Origin: Mytilisepta virgata
Lineage: Eukaryota; Mollusca; Bivalvia; Mytilida; Mytilidae
Reading direction: 5' to 3'
DNA length: 64,000 nt
Assembly (NCBI GenBank): GCA_028015205.1
Contig: CM051514.1
Location: 43,044,150-43,108,149 of the forward strand
Shown one piece after another: positions 59,201 to 64,000 of this stretch (positions are counted from its first letter, which is position 1; each line of letters begins with the position of its first letter). Position numbers and translations under genes: made by a program. The notes under the pieces were generated by a model. It ran no database searches and had not been told where the DNA came from. It was given only the letters and a program-made list of their open reading frames with translations.

Positions 59201-61334
59201 TCAAACTGCCACGATTTCTATGACATCATCAGGGCAGTTAATGGAGGGTGTTGATAAACCTTTATGGTTTGTAACTTCTATCCAACAGAATGGAAACGCT
59301 GTTATATAAGTATAAAAATTACAGCTCAAATACTAGATAACCGTTATAGATAATATATAAAAACACCTTTGATATTTATTAAAACAATATAAATTCATAT
59401 CGTATCTTACGAACGGTAGGTAAATAATATTAAATAACTGAAAAATATTAAGCATTTATTTTATTTTGTCCATTCAGGTACTTAGACTACAACCATATAT
59501 TGGTAATTGAAGAAGGCGCTTTCAGCAATTTTCCAGATGTACATATAAACTATTTGTAAGTTTGATTTATTGATTTTCAAAGGGTTCCTAATTTTGAGTT
59601 TGTCCTTTTTATTTCAGCTGGCCAAAGGCTATGTGAGCTTTTGTCATAATTTGGCGTCCGTCTGTTAACTTTTCACATTTTAATCTTCTCCTCTGAACCA
59701 CACAGGGCCAAATAGAATTAAACTTGGCAGGAAGCATCTATGTACGGTTCTTTATAAAGTTTGCTCATTTCGCCCCGATCAGACTACAAAAATTGCCGCC
59801 ATCGGCAATTGTTGTTTCTGATTGGCTAAGTTTTGAAAAATCTCCTCTGAAACTGCTTGGCCAAATTGAACAAAACTTGACAGGAAGCATATATGGGGGT
59901 CCTCATTTTGTTCCGATCGGACTATAAATATGGCCACAATGTGCATTTCTTGTATCTGATTGGCTGATATAAATAAAAAATTCTCCTCTGAAATCTCTTG
60001 GCCAAATGGAATGAAACTTGACAGGAAGCATATATGGGAGGTTCTTTACAAAGTTTCCGTTTCGTCCCGATCAGGCAAGAAACATGGCGCCATGGGAAAT
60101 TTTTGTTTCTCATTGGTTGATTAAAAAAAATCTTCTCTGAAATCACTTTACCAAATGGAACGAAACTTGATAGAAAGCATATATGAGAGGTCCTTTATAA
60201 AGTTTCTTCATTTCATGACTACAAATATGGACGCCATGGACAATTCTTGTTTCTCATTGGTTAATTAAAACACTATTTTTTTCTCTGGAACTGCTTGACC
60301 AAAACTGTGAGCCAAACTTGACAGGAAGCCTCTATGGAAATTATTTTATGACACTAATTTTTGTCATCCTGATTGGACGACAAGCATGGGTGCAATGGGC
60401 AATTTTTTTTCCTGATTGTCCGATTTAAAGAAAATGGAACGAAAGTTGACAGGAAGCATCTGTGGGAGGTTTTTTACACAGTTTCCACACTTTGCCCAGA
60501 CCATTCTTATATCTGATTGGTTGATTTAAAAAAAAATCTCTAAAACTGCTAGGCCAAATAGAGCCAAACTTGACAGAAAGTGTCTATGGCATTCATGTGT
60601 ATAAAAAAATCTACAGAAACGCAGTAATGCTTGAAACCAAATACGGCATGAATGTTCCCCATAAGGTGCTGACCAAGTATTAACATTACTTTGGTGGCAA
60701 TCCCTCATTCAAGTTGATCACTAGCAGGGGATTTAGATTAAGATAAGACCCTATGGGAAATACATGCAAAAATCTTCTGGAGAACCGCCAGATTCTAGGA
60801 TATGCTGACTTGTAAGTAGAAGGACCTTGATGAAGCAAAATGGTTCCTACAAGGCTTACCACACTTCATAATGATAGAGAGAAGTAGCCTGTCTTGTTAT
60901 ATGTTGCGTGTCAGATTTTAAGTTTTTCTTTTCAATTTGTGAACAACCTTTTGAATTAGGTCATTTCGATTTGAGACCATTTTTCATAGATAAAAACCAT
61001 TAATAAAATCAACAACCCACAATGGAGAGGACAAACGTCTACCAATTAATATGACTCTATCAAGAGAAATCAGAAAAGAAACCAAGAATTATGTATGGTA
61101 TGACATAATATGTCAACTAACAGACAGATCCCGAGCGAAAAAAAAAAACAATATAAAGTAGGCTCAAACACGAACATAAAGCTAAGAGTGTATCAGGAGG
61201 TTATGAAAATGCGTTATGATTAATTGTTTGAACGTTTTTGGAAATGATGTTTTTAATTATAGGTATATCAGATACAACGATCTGAAAAGAATTTCTGCTG
61301 GAGCATTTACTAACTTAACATCATTTGACACATT
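34960..61334 (+). CDS. modular leucine-rich repeat protein, 10 exons seen, 3' end outside the window
   Basis: Exon joins: 34960-35129, 39343-39414, 44029-44100, 45665-45736, 50986-51057, 51685-51756, 54116-54187, 55505-55576, 59478-59555, 61263-61334. The protein has a signal peptide, a cysteine LRR N-cap and nine LRRs of 24 residues (26 in the ninth). Each LRR is one exon, and every intron is in phase 2, so exon skipping or duplication keeps the frame. Donors are GTAAGT-like and acceptors YAG. The joined frame is open over 274 codons plus two bases. LRR exons of about 72 bp with phase 2 introns are known from glycoprotein-hormone-receptor/LGR genes, but no receptor domain is visible, so a secreted or Toll-like protein is equally possible. 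It probably acts outside the cell, binding a ligand by its concave face. The introns are loaded with retroelement debris. Confidence 0.85.
35300..36600 (-). pseudogene. Penelope-like reverse transcriptase, broken
   Basis: Read from 36,600 down: VIVSADKAPTNIVF (about 36,440), FIYWIPKLHKSPYKQRYIAG (about 36,243-36,185), TFDFSTLYTFIPHDKLKDH (about 36,025), TIGIP, YSYEADFIQGL (about 35,840), FRYTDEVLSLNNSKF (catalytic box, normally YIDD, here YTDE), YPNELEIKDTT, then PASPAYGV (about 35,510) and FYGRHHDLVDRY (about 35,350). PKLHK and GIP.G are consistent with PLE reverse transcriptases. Frameshifts are numerous and the second catalytic Asp is Glu. Confidence 0.7.
37325..37540. mobile_element. short inverted-repeat element (MITE-like)
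   Basis: AACTCCCAAATATTTTCCGT followed by AC at about 37,337 faces GTACGGAACATTTTGGGGAG at about 37,499; flanking GGGGAAGGG and CCCTCCCCCC also pair. The interior has no coding capacity. Confidence 0.6.
38265..38345 (-). mobile_element. LINE 3' tail fragment
   Basis: On the minus strand it reads a short unique part with GGCGTAATACACC followed by repeats of AATC to about 38,272, the same tail type as the LINE at 8.3 kb. A similar GATTGATTGATTGAC run is at about 37,282. Confidence 0.5.
39343..39414 (+). CDS. LRR gene exon 2: LRR 1
   Basis: 72 bp, phase 2 at both ends; acceptor TTACAG at 39,337-39,342 and donor GTAAGT at 39,415. It encodes YLKHNDFTAIEEGTFQHL plus DKLYR, a full L-x2-N-x-F-x2-I-x2-G-x-F-x2-L-x2-L repeat. 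More divergent from the later repeats than they are from each other. Confidence 0.85.
39830..40530 (-). pseudogene. Penelope-like RT C-terminal part and 3' end
   Basis: From 40,520 down it reads ISPSELEIKDTTDT, LFLETEIEGHLKTKV, then YQHRLHMGSTF, TMTFDKEDYCCHDS, FYGRHQH-LIDRY-like wording and NLFPLSIPFMNLPRF, followed by the 3' region that recurs at 1-180, 47.4 and 56.7 kb. Frame changes are present. It lacks the N-terminal RT half. Confidence 0.65.
40713..41084 (+). pseudogene. unrecognised ORF with one internal stop
   Basis: The frame from ATG 40,713 runs 54 codons, hits TGA at 40,875-40,877, then continues in frame to TAA at 41,084. The N-terminal half is acidic (NNEESEQSSDHISNKDDELE, SPWDDIM); the C-terminal half is very basic (KKKIERRRPLLLKRILRIRL). 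I do not recognise the family. Given its surroundings it is more likely a mobile-element accessory ORF than a host exon. Confidence 0.45.
41090..42290. other. coding-like but unassigned stretch
   Basis: Several short frames (41,585-41,773; 41,931-42,128) show less AT-rich composition, but no domain could be named. It may belong to the same element as the broken ORF upstream. Confidence 0.35.
42335..42830 (+). repeat. degenerate tandem repeat, unit about 165 bp
   Basis: Three units share TTGGCCAATTG, CTTGGCAGCAATGG-like, TTTCAGAATTNTATCTGATG and GTTTAACATAGGACCCTAT. Starts lie near 42,361, 42,527 and 42,676. The wording resembles the array at 59.69-60.60 kb, so the two are probably related. 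Confidence 0.65.
44029..44100 (+). CDS. LRR gene exon 3: LRR 2
   Basis: 72 bp, phase 2-2; acceptor TTTTTTCAG ends at 44,028, donor GTAAGT at 44,101. It encodes DIDYNKVQIVKSGAFRNL plus SALYY, matching the LRR pattern with N at the asparagine-ladder position. Confidence 0.85.
44101..45664 (+). other. LRR gene intron 3
   Basis: It contains a degenerate minisatellite at 45.1-45.4 kb and otherwise nothing recognisable. Confidence 0.7.
45122..45440. repeat. degenerate, partly palindromic minisatellite
   Basis: Variants of CTAGTATTGTAAATTTT, AAAATACTGGAATT and ACTAGTATTATCAATTT alternate, so that forward and reverse-complement units (CCAGTATT and AATACTGG) are interleaved. Confidence 0.6.
45665..45736 (+). 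CDS. LRR gene exon 4: LRR 3
   Basis: 72 bp, phase 2-2; acceptor TTTAAACAG ends at 45,664, donor GTAGGT at 45,737. It encodes YIRYGDVSSIEANAFENL plus TSLRYM. The ladder asparagine is replaced by Gly-Asp, and the start YIR resembles the later B-type repeats. Confidence 0.8.
47380..48350 (-). pseudogene. Penelope-like element with internal RT deletion
   Basis: On the minus strand the N-terminal part (wording parallel to ADKAPTNIVF, here degenerate, about 48,060-47,900) is joined at about 47,880 to the C-terminal segment PWLSTKRITAVTK (about 47,830), skipping the RT catalytic core. The 3' end then follows to about 47,390, with the inverted TGTTCATTTGTCTCC phrase at about 47,450. Confidence 0.6.
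48500..49345 (+). pseudogene. Penelope-like reverse transcriptase and 3' end
   Basis: The frame 48,361-48,867 contains EQTIGIPIGANSAPI, YSYEADFLDELLKEKQKKL, the catalytic FRYIDDVLSLNNSRF, YLNELEIKDTTNTT and SYLDLHLEIDTKGRL. Seven or so residues seem lost between SAPI and YSYE. After the TGA at 48,867 other frames give PVYGVYISQ-like wording, LLTKKLLKHGM and FYGRHHD-like relics, then a 3' region (49,140-49,345) found inverted at 33.3, 54.8 and 57.7 kb. The YIDD box is intact, unlike the copy at 35.6 kb. Confidence 0.7.
50986..51057 (+). CDS. LRR gene exon 5: LRR 4 (type A)
   Basis: 72 bp, phase 2-2; acceptor CATTCAG ends at 50,985, donor GTAAGT at 51,058. It encodes YLYNNKISVIEAGAFNNLPY plus LYS. 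First of the A-type exons; it differs from exon 7 at 10 of 72 bases, of which only one is silent. Confidence 0.9.
51058..51684 (+). other. LRR gene intron 5 (A to B)
   Basis: Segment 51,205-51,300 (GATAAAAACGATTTAATAAA, AATCAACAACACAAAATGG, AATATGAGTGTAT) has relatives before exon 10 (from 60,989), before the dead exon (from 61,474) and, in part, before exon 8 (from 55,155). Confidence 0.75.
51685..51756 (+). CDS. LRR gene exon 6: LRR 5 (type B)
   Basis: 72 bp, phase 2-2; acceptor AATTACAG ends at 51,684, donor GTAAGT at 51,757. It encodes LIRNNNLTRISGGVFNNF plus TSLNT. B-type exons share NNLTRI and GxF.N. Confidence 0.9.
52375..53060 (+). pseudogene. Penelope-like element: zinc knuckle, GIY-YIG endonuclease, 3' end
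   Basis: Wording starts LLTKARFDPLDNENC (about 52,418), then FKCNDKRCGTCNYIHTG, a Cys-rich linker, and after a frameshift TNSNMDCKSSNL, LIYCIKCGNCEVIYIGQT (GIY-YIG core at about 52,589-52,642), RMRVHRQQI and LSAHLDTCAGG. The domain order Cys linker then GIY-YIG is diagnostic for the C-terminus of Penelope elements, where it cuts target DNA. The 3' end includes CCTGAAGATTGGCAGCAGCC (about 53,016). The RT part is missing, so the copy is 5'-truncated. Confidence 0.8.
53153..53219 (+). repeat. (TA)n microsatellite
   Basis: An uninterrupted alternating TA run of about 66 bases. It lies about 100 bases beyond the Penelope 3' end. Confidence 0.95.
54116..54187 (+). CDS. LRR gene exon 7: LRR 6 (type A)
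   Basis: 72 bp, phase 2-2; acceptor TATTCAG ends at 54,115, donor GTAAGA at 54,188. It encodes NLDNNHISVIEADAFSNLPN plus LDN. Compared with exon 5, Tyr at three positions has become Asn or Asp, which alters the chemistry of the exposed strand residues. Confidence 0.9.
54465..54535 (+). mobile_element. Penelope-like 3' end fragment
   Basis: CCCGGGTTTGTCTGTCTAAT and GCTCCTGATGTATATTTGTC match the 3' end at 110-180 and 56,735-56,792. Confidence 0.6.
54768..55015 (-). mobile_element. Penelope-like 3' end (second subtype)
   Basis: AAGTCAAGAAAGACCAAAGG, AACTCCAGAGAACAACGAAG, TTCCTGCAGGACACCCGCCA and TGTCAAATCCGGTATGAG are the inverse of 49,125-49,345. Confidence 0.7.
55113..55137 (+). repeat. 25-base C homopolymer
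   Basis: An uninterrupted C run, the longest in the window; its true length may be uncertain in any assembly. Confidence 0.9.
55505..55576 (+). CDS. LRR gene exon 8: LRR 7 (type B)
   Basis: 72 bp, phase 2-2; acceptor TTTTAG ends at 55,504, donor GTAAGC at 55,577. It encodes YIRYNNLTRILAGAFTNLPS plus LYY. Confidence 0.9.
56236..56276 (+). repeat. (TAA)n microsatellite
   Basis: About 13 AAT units with a single ACTG interruption near 56,245. Confidence 0.9.
56280..56800 (+). mobile_element. Penelope-like C-terminal part and 3' end
   Basis: Starts with ATATGGCGTCTTCGTTTCTC, continues through GACTTTCGACAAAGAGGATA and CACGAATTGATTGACCGTTA, and ends with GCTCCTTAGGTATATTTGTC at about 56,774. It is the inverse of 47,380-47,850 and 39,850-40,330. 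Translated pieces include DFRQRG and LLNQGFI, with stops. Confidence 0.7.
57722..57865 (-). mobile_element. Penelope-like 3' end (second subtype)
   Basis: AAGTCAAGAAATACCAAAGG, ACAAACTCCGGAGAACAACG and ACACGGACCCCACCAACAAT match the fragments at 33.33 and 54.77 kb. The right end is abrupt at about 57,865. Confidence 0.7.
58191..58754 (+). repeat. 282-bp tandem duplication, two almost identical copies
   Basis: Copy 1 is 58,191-58,472 and copy 2 is 58,473-58,754, each starting CTGTCTACTTTAACC and ending CATCATTATAAATT. I see only about three substitutions (for example CATGGATT/GATGGATT, GTGCACC/GTGCGCC, CGGTCACT/CGGTGACT). Confidence 0.9.
59478..59555 (+). CDS. LRR gene exon 9: LRR 8 (type A, two residues longer)
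   Basis: 78 bp, phase 2-2; acceptor CATTCAG ends at 59,477, donor GTAAGT at 59,556. It encodes YLDYNHILVIEEGAFSNFPD plus VHINY. The extra two residues lie in the variable turn at the end of the repeat and keep the frame. Confidence 0.9.
59556..61262 (+). other. LRR gene intron 9 (A to B)
   Basis: Holds the tandem array at 59.69-60.60 kb. From 60,989 its sequence resembles intron 5. Confidence 0.7.
59687..60600 (+). repeat. tandem array, unit about 145-150 bp, six to seven copies
   Basis: Units begin with TCTCCTCTGAAACTGCTTGG or a variant, followed by CCAAATGGAACGAAACTTGA, CAGGAAGCATATATGGGAGG, TTCGTCCCGATC, ATGGCCGCCATGG-like and TTTCTGATTGGTTGATT. Starts are at about 59,687, 59,839, 59,982, 60,131, 60,279, 60,430 and 60,538. 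The last is partial. Confidence 0.85.
61263..61334 (+). CDS. LRR gene exon 10: LRR 9 (type B)
   Basis: 72 bp, phase 2-2; acceptor AATTATAG ends at 61,262, donor GTAAGT at 61,335. It encodes YIRYNDLKRISAGAFTNLTS plus FDT. It is the last apparently functional exon in the window; a further exon is required to complete the last codon (TT plus one base). Confidence 0.9.
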
Positions 61335-61572
61335 GTAAGTTGAATACAATTTCATGTTTGTAAGTATGACTTTTATATCGTGAGCTGTTTAATGTCTCTA
61401 GTAAATAGAGTGAAGTTCAGAAATGTTCTACAAAAGGATGGAAAAGTCGAAACACTATCTGCCATTGCAGATAGTTTATAAAAACGATTAAATGAAATCA
61501 ACAATAACGAATAAGTAGAACAAATGTTCAACGATTAATATGAGTGTATTTTATATTTTGTTTTAATTATAT
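61335..61572 (+). other. short spacer between exon 10 and the dead exon
   Basis: Only 238 bp; ATAAAAACGATTAAATGAAA and ACGATTAATATGAGTGTATT repeat the wording found before exons 6 and 8, so this spacer is a shortened copy of the same intron. Confidence 0.7.
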
Positions 61573-61644
61573 GTATATACGGTATAACAATCTGACCAAA
61601 ATTCATCCTGCAGCATTTTCTAACTGATCCTCATTAAAAAGTTT
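61573..61644 (+). pseudogene. dead type B LRR exon
   Basis: It aligns end to end with exon 10 and encodes YIRYNNLTKIHPAAFSN, then an in-frame TGA at 61,625-61,627, then SSLKS. The acceptor has changed from TTATAG to TTATAT, so AG is lost. The donor side reads GTATGT and could still work. It was probably made by duplication of exon 10 with its intron. Confidence 0.85.
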
Positions 61645-61995
61645 GTATGTTGAACACAGGATAATGTACATTTTTCATTGCTATGTGTATCTGAGCAATG
61701 AAAGAAGGAAGAGTCATTATTATTGCCACGAACAATTTAAATTAATGCTGAAGTATGTATATAATCTGCATATTTTGACAATATATTGACGGTGATGAAT
61801 AAATAAAAAGTTTGTTGGATATCGACAAAAGAATACCGAATTTACAAAGCCGTAGGACGTCCATAAAATCTTAATTCAAAGGAAAATGAAAGTCCTCAGA
61901 ATGGAGCATAAACAAATGACACGAGGGCATATATTTAACTAAACGAATAAAAAAAAACATGTAAAAAACTTACCAAATAAGAACAAGACAGGTTA
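61645..61995. other. non-coding stretch
   Basis: No further LRR exon, LRR C-cap or membrane-spanning segment was found here. Confidence 0.5.
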
Positions 61996-61999
61996 GAAC

Positions 62000-62260
62000 G
62001 AAAATATTAGCAATGTCAACTCCCAATTAAAACCTAGGGTGACATTAGGTGCTCCAGGAGGATAAGAATGTCCTGCTAGGTCAAGAGGATCTCATTGACA
62101 GTTAGTATTATCCAGTGAAGTTACAATTCCGATGAGGTGTCAATTCCAGGTAGACGAGAAATCTAACTAAAGATATCTAGTCTCTATTTTGAAATAGAAA
62201 GTGCGTATCGACCGATCAATTCGTGATGACAACTGTAAAAAATTGCCGCAACCTGGAGAT
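62000..62260 (-). mobile_element. divergent Penelope-like 3' fragment
   Basis: ATTAGGTGCTCCAGGAGGAT and CGACCGATCAATTCGTGATG, ACAACTGTAAAA parallel the inverse 3' wording at 47,540-47,740. Confidence 0.45.
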
Positions 62261-62326
62261 TTTCAGTTTCTGTAAAACAATATGTTCACAACTGAACAGT
62301 TAAAGTCAGAAATACTTATTATTAAA

Positions 62327-63130
62327 TACTTGTTAGATAAAAAAAAAACTAATTCAGTTTCAAAGTGGAAAAACACAAAAGTTAGCTTTTCAACCATTTT
62401 CTAGTATGATACTTAGTTAAATTTAGTCATACCAGATTGTGCGATATAAGACATAAGAGATTTTGGTTGTACTAGAAGTGTTTTTTACAGTGAAAATGAA
62501 AGTTTCAAACTTCTGACATGAAGGTAGTTCAGACAATTTCATACGGTATCGTAAAAAACTATTCTACAACTTACCGTAATACTTGTTTGATAAGAAATAA
62601 ATCGATATCAACGTGAAAAAACACAAAATGTTTAGGATGGTACTGAGTTCAATTTCACCATTTAAGATTGTGGGATACAAGATAAATATATAAGTTTTGC
62701 CATAATGCTACTGTTTTCTACAGAAAACATGCAGGTTTCTAACTTGTCATATGCTTATTTTTACTTTCATTAAATTTTTATAGAAATTTAGTTCATAAAT
62801 TTGTTACCGTATCCTAAATATTCTGTCTGCAACTTATCGTAATACTTGTTAGATGAAACAATTTCAATTTCACAGGGAAAAAAACACAAAATTTAACTTT
62901 TCAACTAATTTGAGGTTCATGCTTTGTAAAATTAAGCCATATTAGAGTGCGATTTAAGACAAGGGTGATTTTTGTTATAACAGAAGTGTTTTTAAAGTAC
63001 AAATACAAGTTTCAAACTTGACATGTACTTATTTTATACTTTTATGAAGTTGTGACATGAATTTTCAGAAATTTCAATCAGTATCTTCAAAATATTCTCT
63101 GCGACTTACCGTAACACTTGTTAGAATGTC
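62327..63130 (+). repeat. tandem repeat, unit about 253-272 bp, three copies
   Basis: Units start at TACTTGTTAGATAA (62,327), TACTTGTTTGATAA (62,580), TACTTGTTAGATGA (62,843) and CACTTGTTAGAA (63,115). Each contains AAAAACACAAAA, AGATTGTGCGAT-like, GTTTCAAACTTGACATG and ends TCTGCAACTTACCGTAA. Copies differ by small indels. ACACTTGTTAGATAAAAC recurs at 63,429, beside the Tc1 fragment. Confidence 0.8.
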
Positions 63131-63435
63131 AAAAATATTCTGTTAAGATAGAAAAGTTGTCAGCTGTTTTCAGTACCCCTGCACACAAATATAAGATAGA
63201 ACAAAAATGGCAAATTCTGGAAGCAGCACTTAATGGTTATTTTTATGATTAATTTTTTTTATATTCAAAAACTTAAAATCATGAATTTGAACTTTTAAAA
63301 GGCTTTCATAATGTTTATATATTACACCAATGCTATATTGACTGTTAAATGTGTCCATAGTTTTCACATTGTTTGATATTCAAATGCTGTTCATTTCGAA
63401 AAATAGAAAAAATACAAAAAAAAAAAAACACTTGT

Positions 63436-63806
63436 TAGATAAAACGTCTTTGACGTTTATGAAGTTGCTTAGCACAGGACCCTTGTAAGGACGACGTGCA
63501 TGACGCTGATTTTCATGGACTCGCATGCGAACAGTCTGACCACTAATTCCAGGTGTTTCACTAGCAGTATTTGTCGCTGTTCTGAAACGATCACGAAAAT
63601 TTTGCAGACAACTGCTGGGGAGTTGTAATTCTTTGTGAACCGGACCTGGGTCTATCCGACACCTAATTTGTGGCCAAAAACGCTGGCTAAGACTGACAAT
63701 GGTGCTGTGGTGACAATTAAATTGATTTGCCACAATCCGAGTTGAAAGTCCAGCACGAATGATACCTACAGCCTGGTTTCGTTTTTCCGTGCTAAGTCTT
63801 GGCCTT
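63436..63806 (-). pseudogene. Tc1-like transposase, C-terminally truncated
   Basis: From 63,806 down: RPRLSTEKRNQAVGIIRAGL, STRIVANQFNCHHSTIVSLS (first helix-turn-helix), LQNFRDRFRTATNTASETPG, ISGQTVRMRVHENQ and ARRPYKGPVLS. This is the paired-like DNA-binding part of Tc1 transposases; the DDE catalytic domain is lost at the left. The preserved part is open from the first codon to 63,436 without stops. The residue pair around WPQIRCRIDPGP is unusual for the GRPR hook. Confidence 0.75.
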
Positions 63807-64000
63807 TAAAAACACTATATCCTCAAAACAAATGAAATTTCAGATTTTCATTTTACAGATACTTTCCCGCCATATCCAAAACAATTTTTAGTTTTCGTTA
63901 AGTTTGATTGACTTGTGGTGCACGTGCAAAATTCTGGTTTTTTAACCTCAGTGATGTTTTTGTCGCTTGGTTCAACACGAAGTTTAAGGTTAACGAAAAA
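63807..64000. other. right edge of the window
   Basis: Probably the upstream part of the Tc1 element; no inverted end could be fixed. Confidence 0.35.

Larger units (their letters stand above)
55577..59477 (+). other. LRR gene intron 8 (B to A)
   Basis: The 3.9 kb intron contains a TAA microsatellite, Penelope-like fragments (56.28-56.80 plus, 57.72-57.87 minus, possibly 55.63-55.76 minus) and the 282-bp duplication at 58.2-58.75 kb. Confidence 0.7.

Noticed and set aside
16..64000. Endogenous virus or LTR retrotransposon
   Set aside because: No protease, integrase, gag knuckle with LTRs, or capsid-like frame was found; all RT relics read as LINE or Penelope-like.

Overview
The window is nuclear DNA from an animal. 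It is AT-rich, has almost no long ORFs, and carries GT-AG introns, SINE/LINE-type repeats and long microsatellites. The mix of Penelope-like, jockey-like and CR1/L2-like retroelements, Tc1 fragments, a tRNA-type SINE and a tandem array of exons encoding leucine-rich repeats (LRRs) fits a bivalve mollusc, probably a mussel. That assignment is inference from repeat families, not from a marker gene.

Layout. At 1-2 kb there is a Penelope-like element (PLE) 3' end and an unrecognised GC-richer repeat. At 2.2-8.3 kb lies a decayed jockey-type LINE with ORF1, endonuclease, a large RT deletion and RNase H. A 2.85 kb element with inverted repeats is inserted in its ORF2. From 8.3 to 24.5 kb the sequence is mostly non-coding, with a minisatellite, a Tc1 fragment, two SINEs, a hAT-like transposase relic with one internal stop, and a near-perfect 59-bp-arm palindrome at 22.85 kb. 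At 24.5-30.65 kb there is a second LINE (L1-type ORF1, apurinic-type endonuclease, YADD reverse transcriptase, terminal CCHC knuckle), split by an antisense 5'-truncated relative.

The only convincing host gene is on the plus strand from 34,960 to beyond the window. Exon 1 encodes a signal peptide and a cysteine-rich LRR N-cap. Nine further exons each encode exactly one LRR: eight are 72 bp and one is 78 bp. Every intron is in phase 2, so any LRR exon can be lost or duplicated without breaking the frame. From exon 5 onward two exon types alternate (A-B-A-B-A-B), followed by a dead extra B exon with a lost acceptor AG and an in-frame stop. Introns next to like exons also resemble each other, so the gene grew by duplicating a two-exon cassette. 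By hand count, like exons differ mostly at amino-acid-changing sites on the predicted concave LRR face. No C-cap, transmembrane segment or signalling domain is in the window, so the protein class (secreted, Toll-like or LGR-like) is open.

The introns are filled with Penelope-like RT fragments and 3' ends on both strands, a PLE GIY-YIG domain next to a long (TA)n tract, and tandem arrays with units of about 150, 165 and 282 bp. A further array of about 260 bp units follows the last recognised exon, and a truncated antisense Tc1 transposase lies near the right edge.
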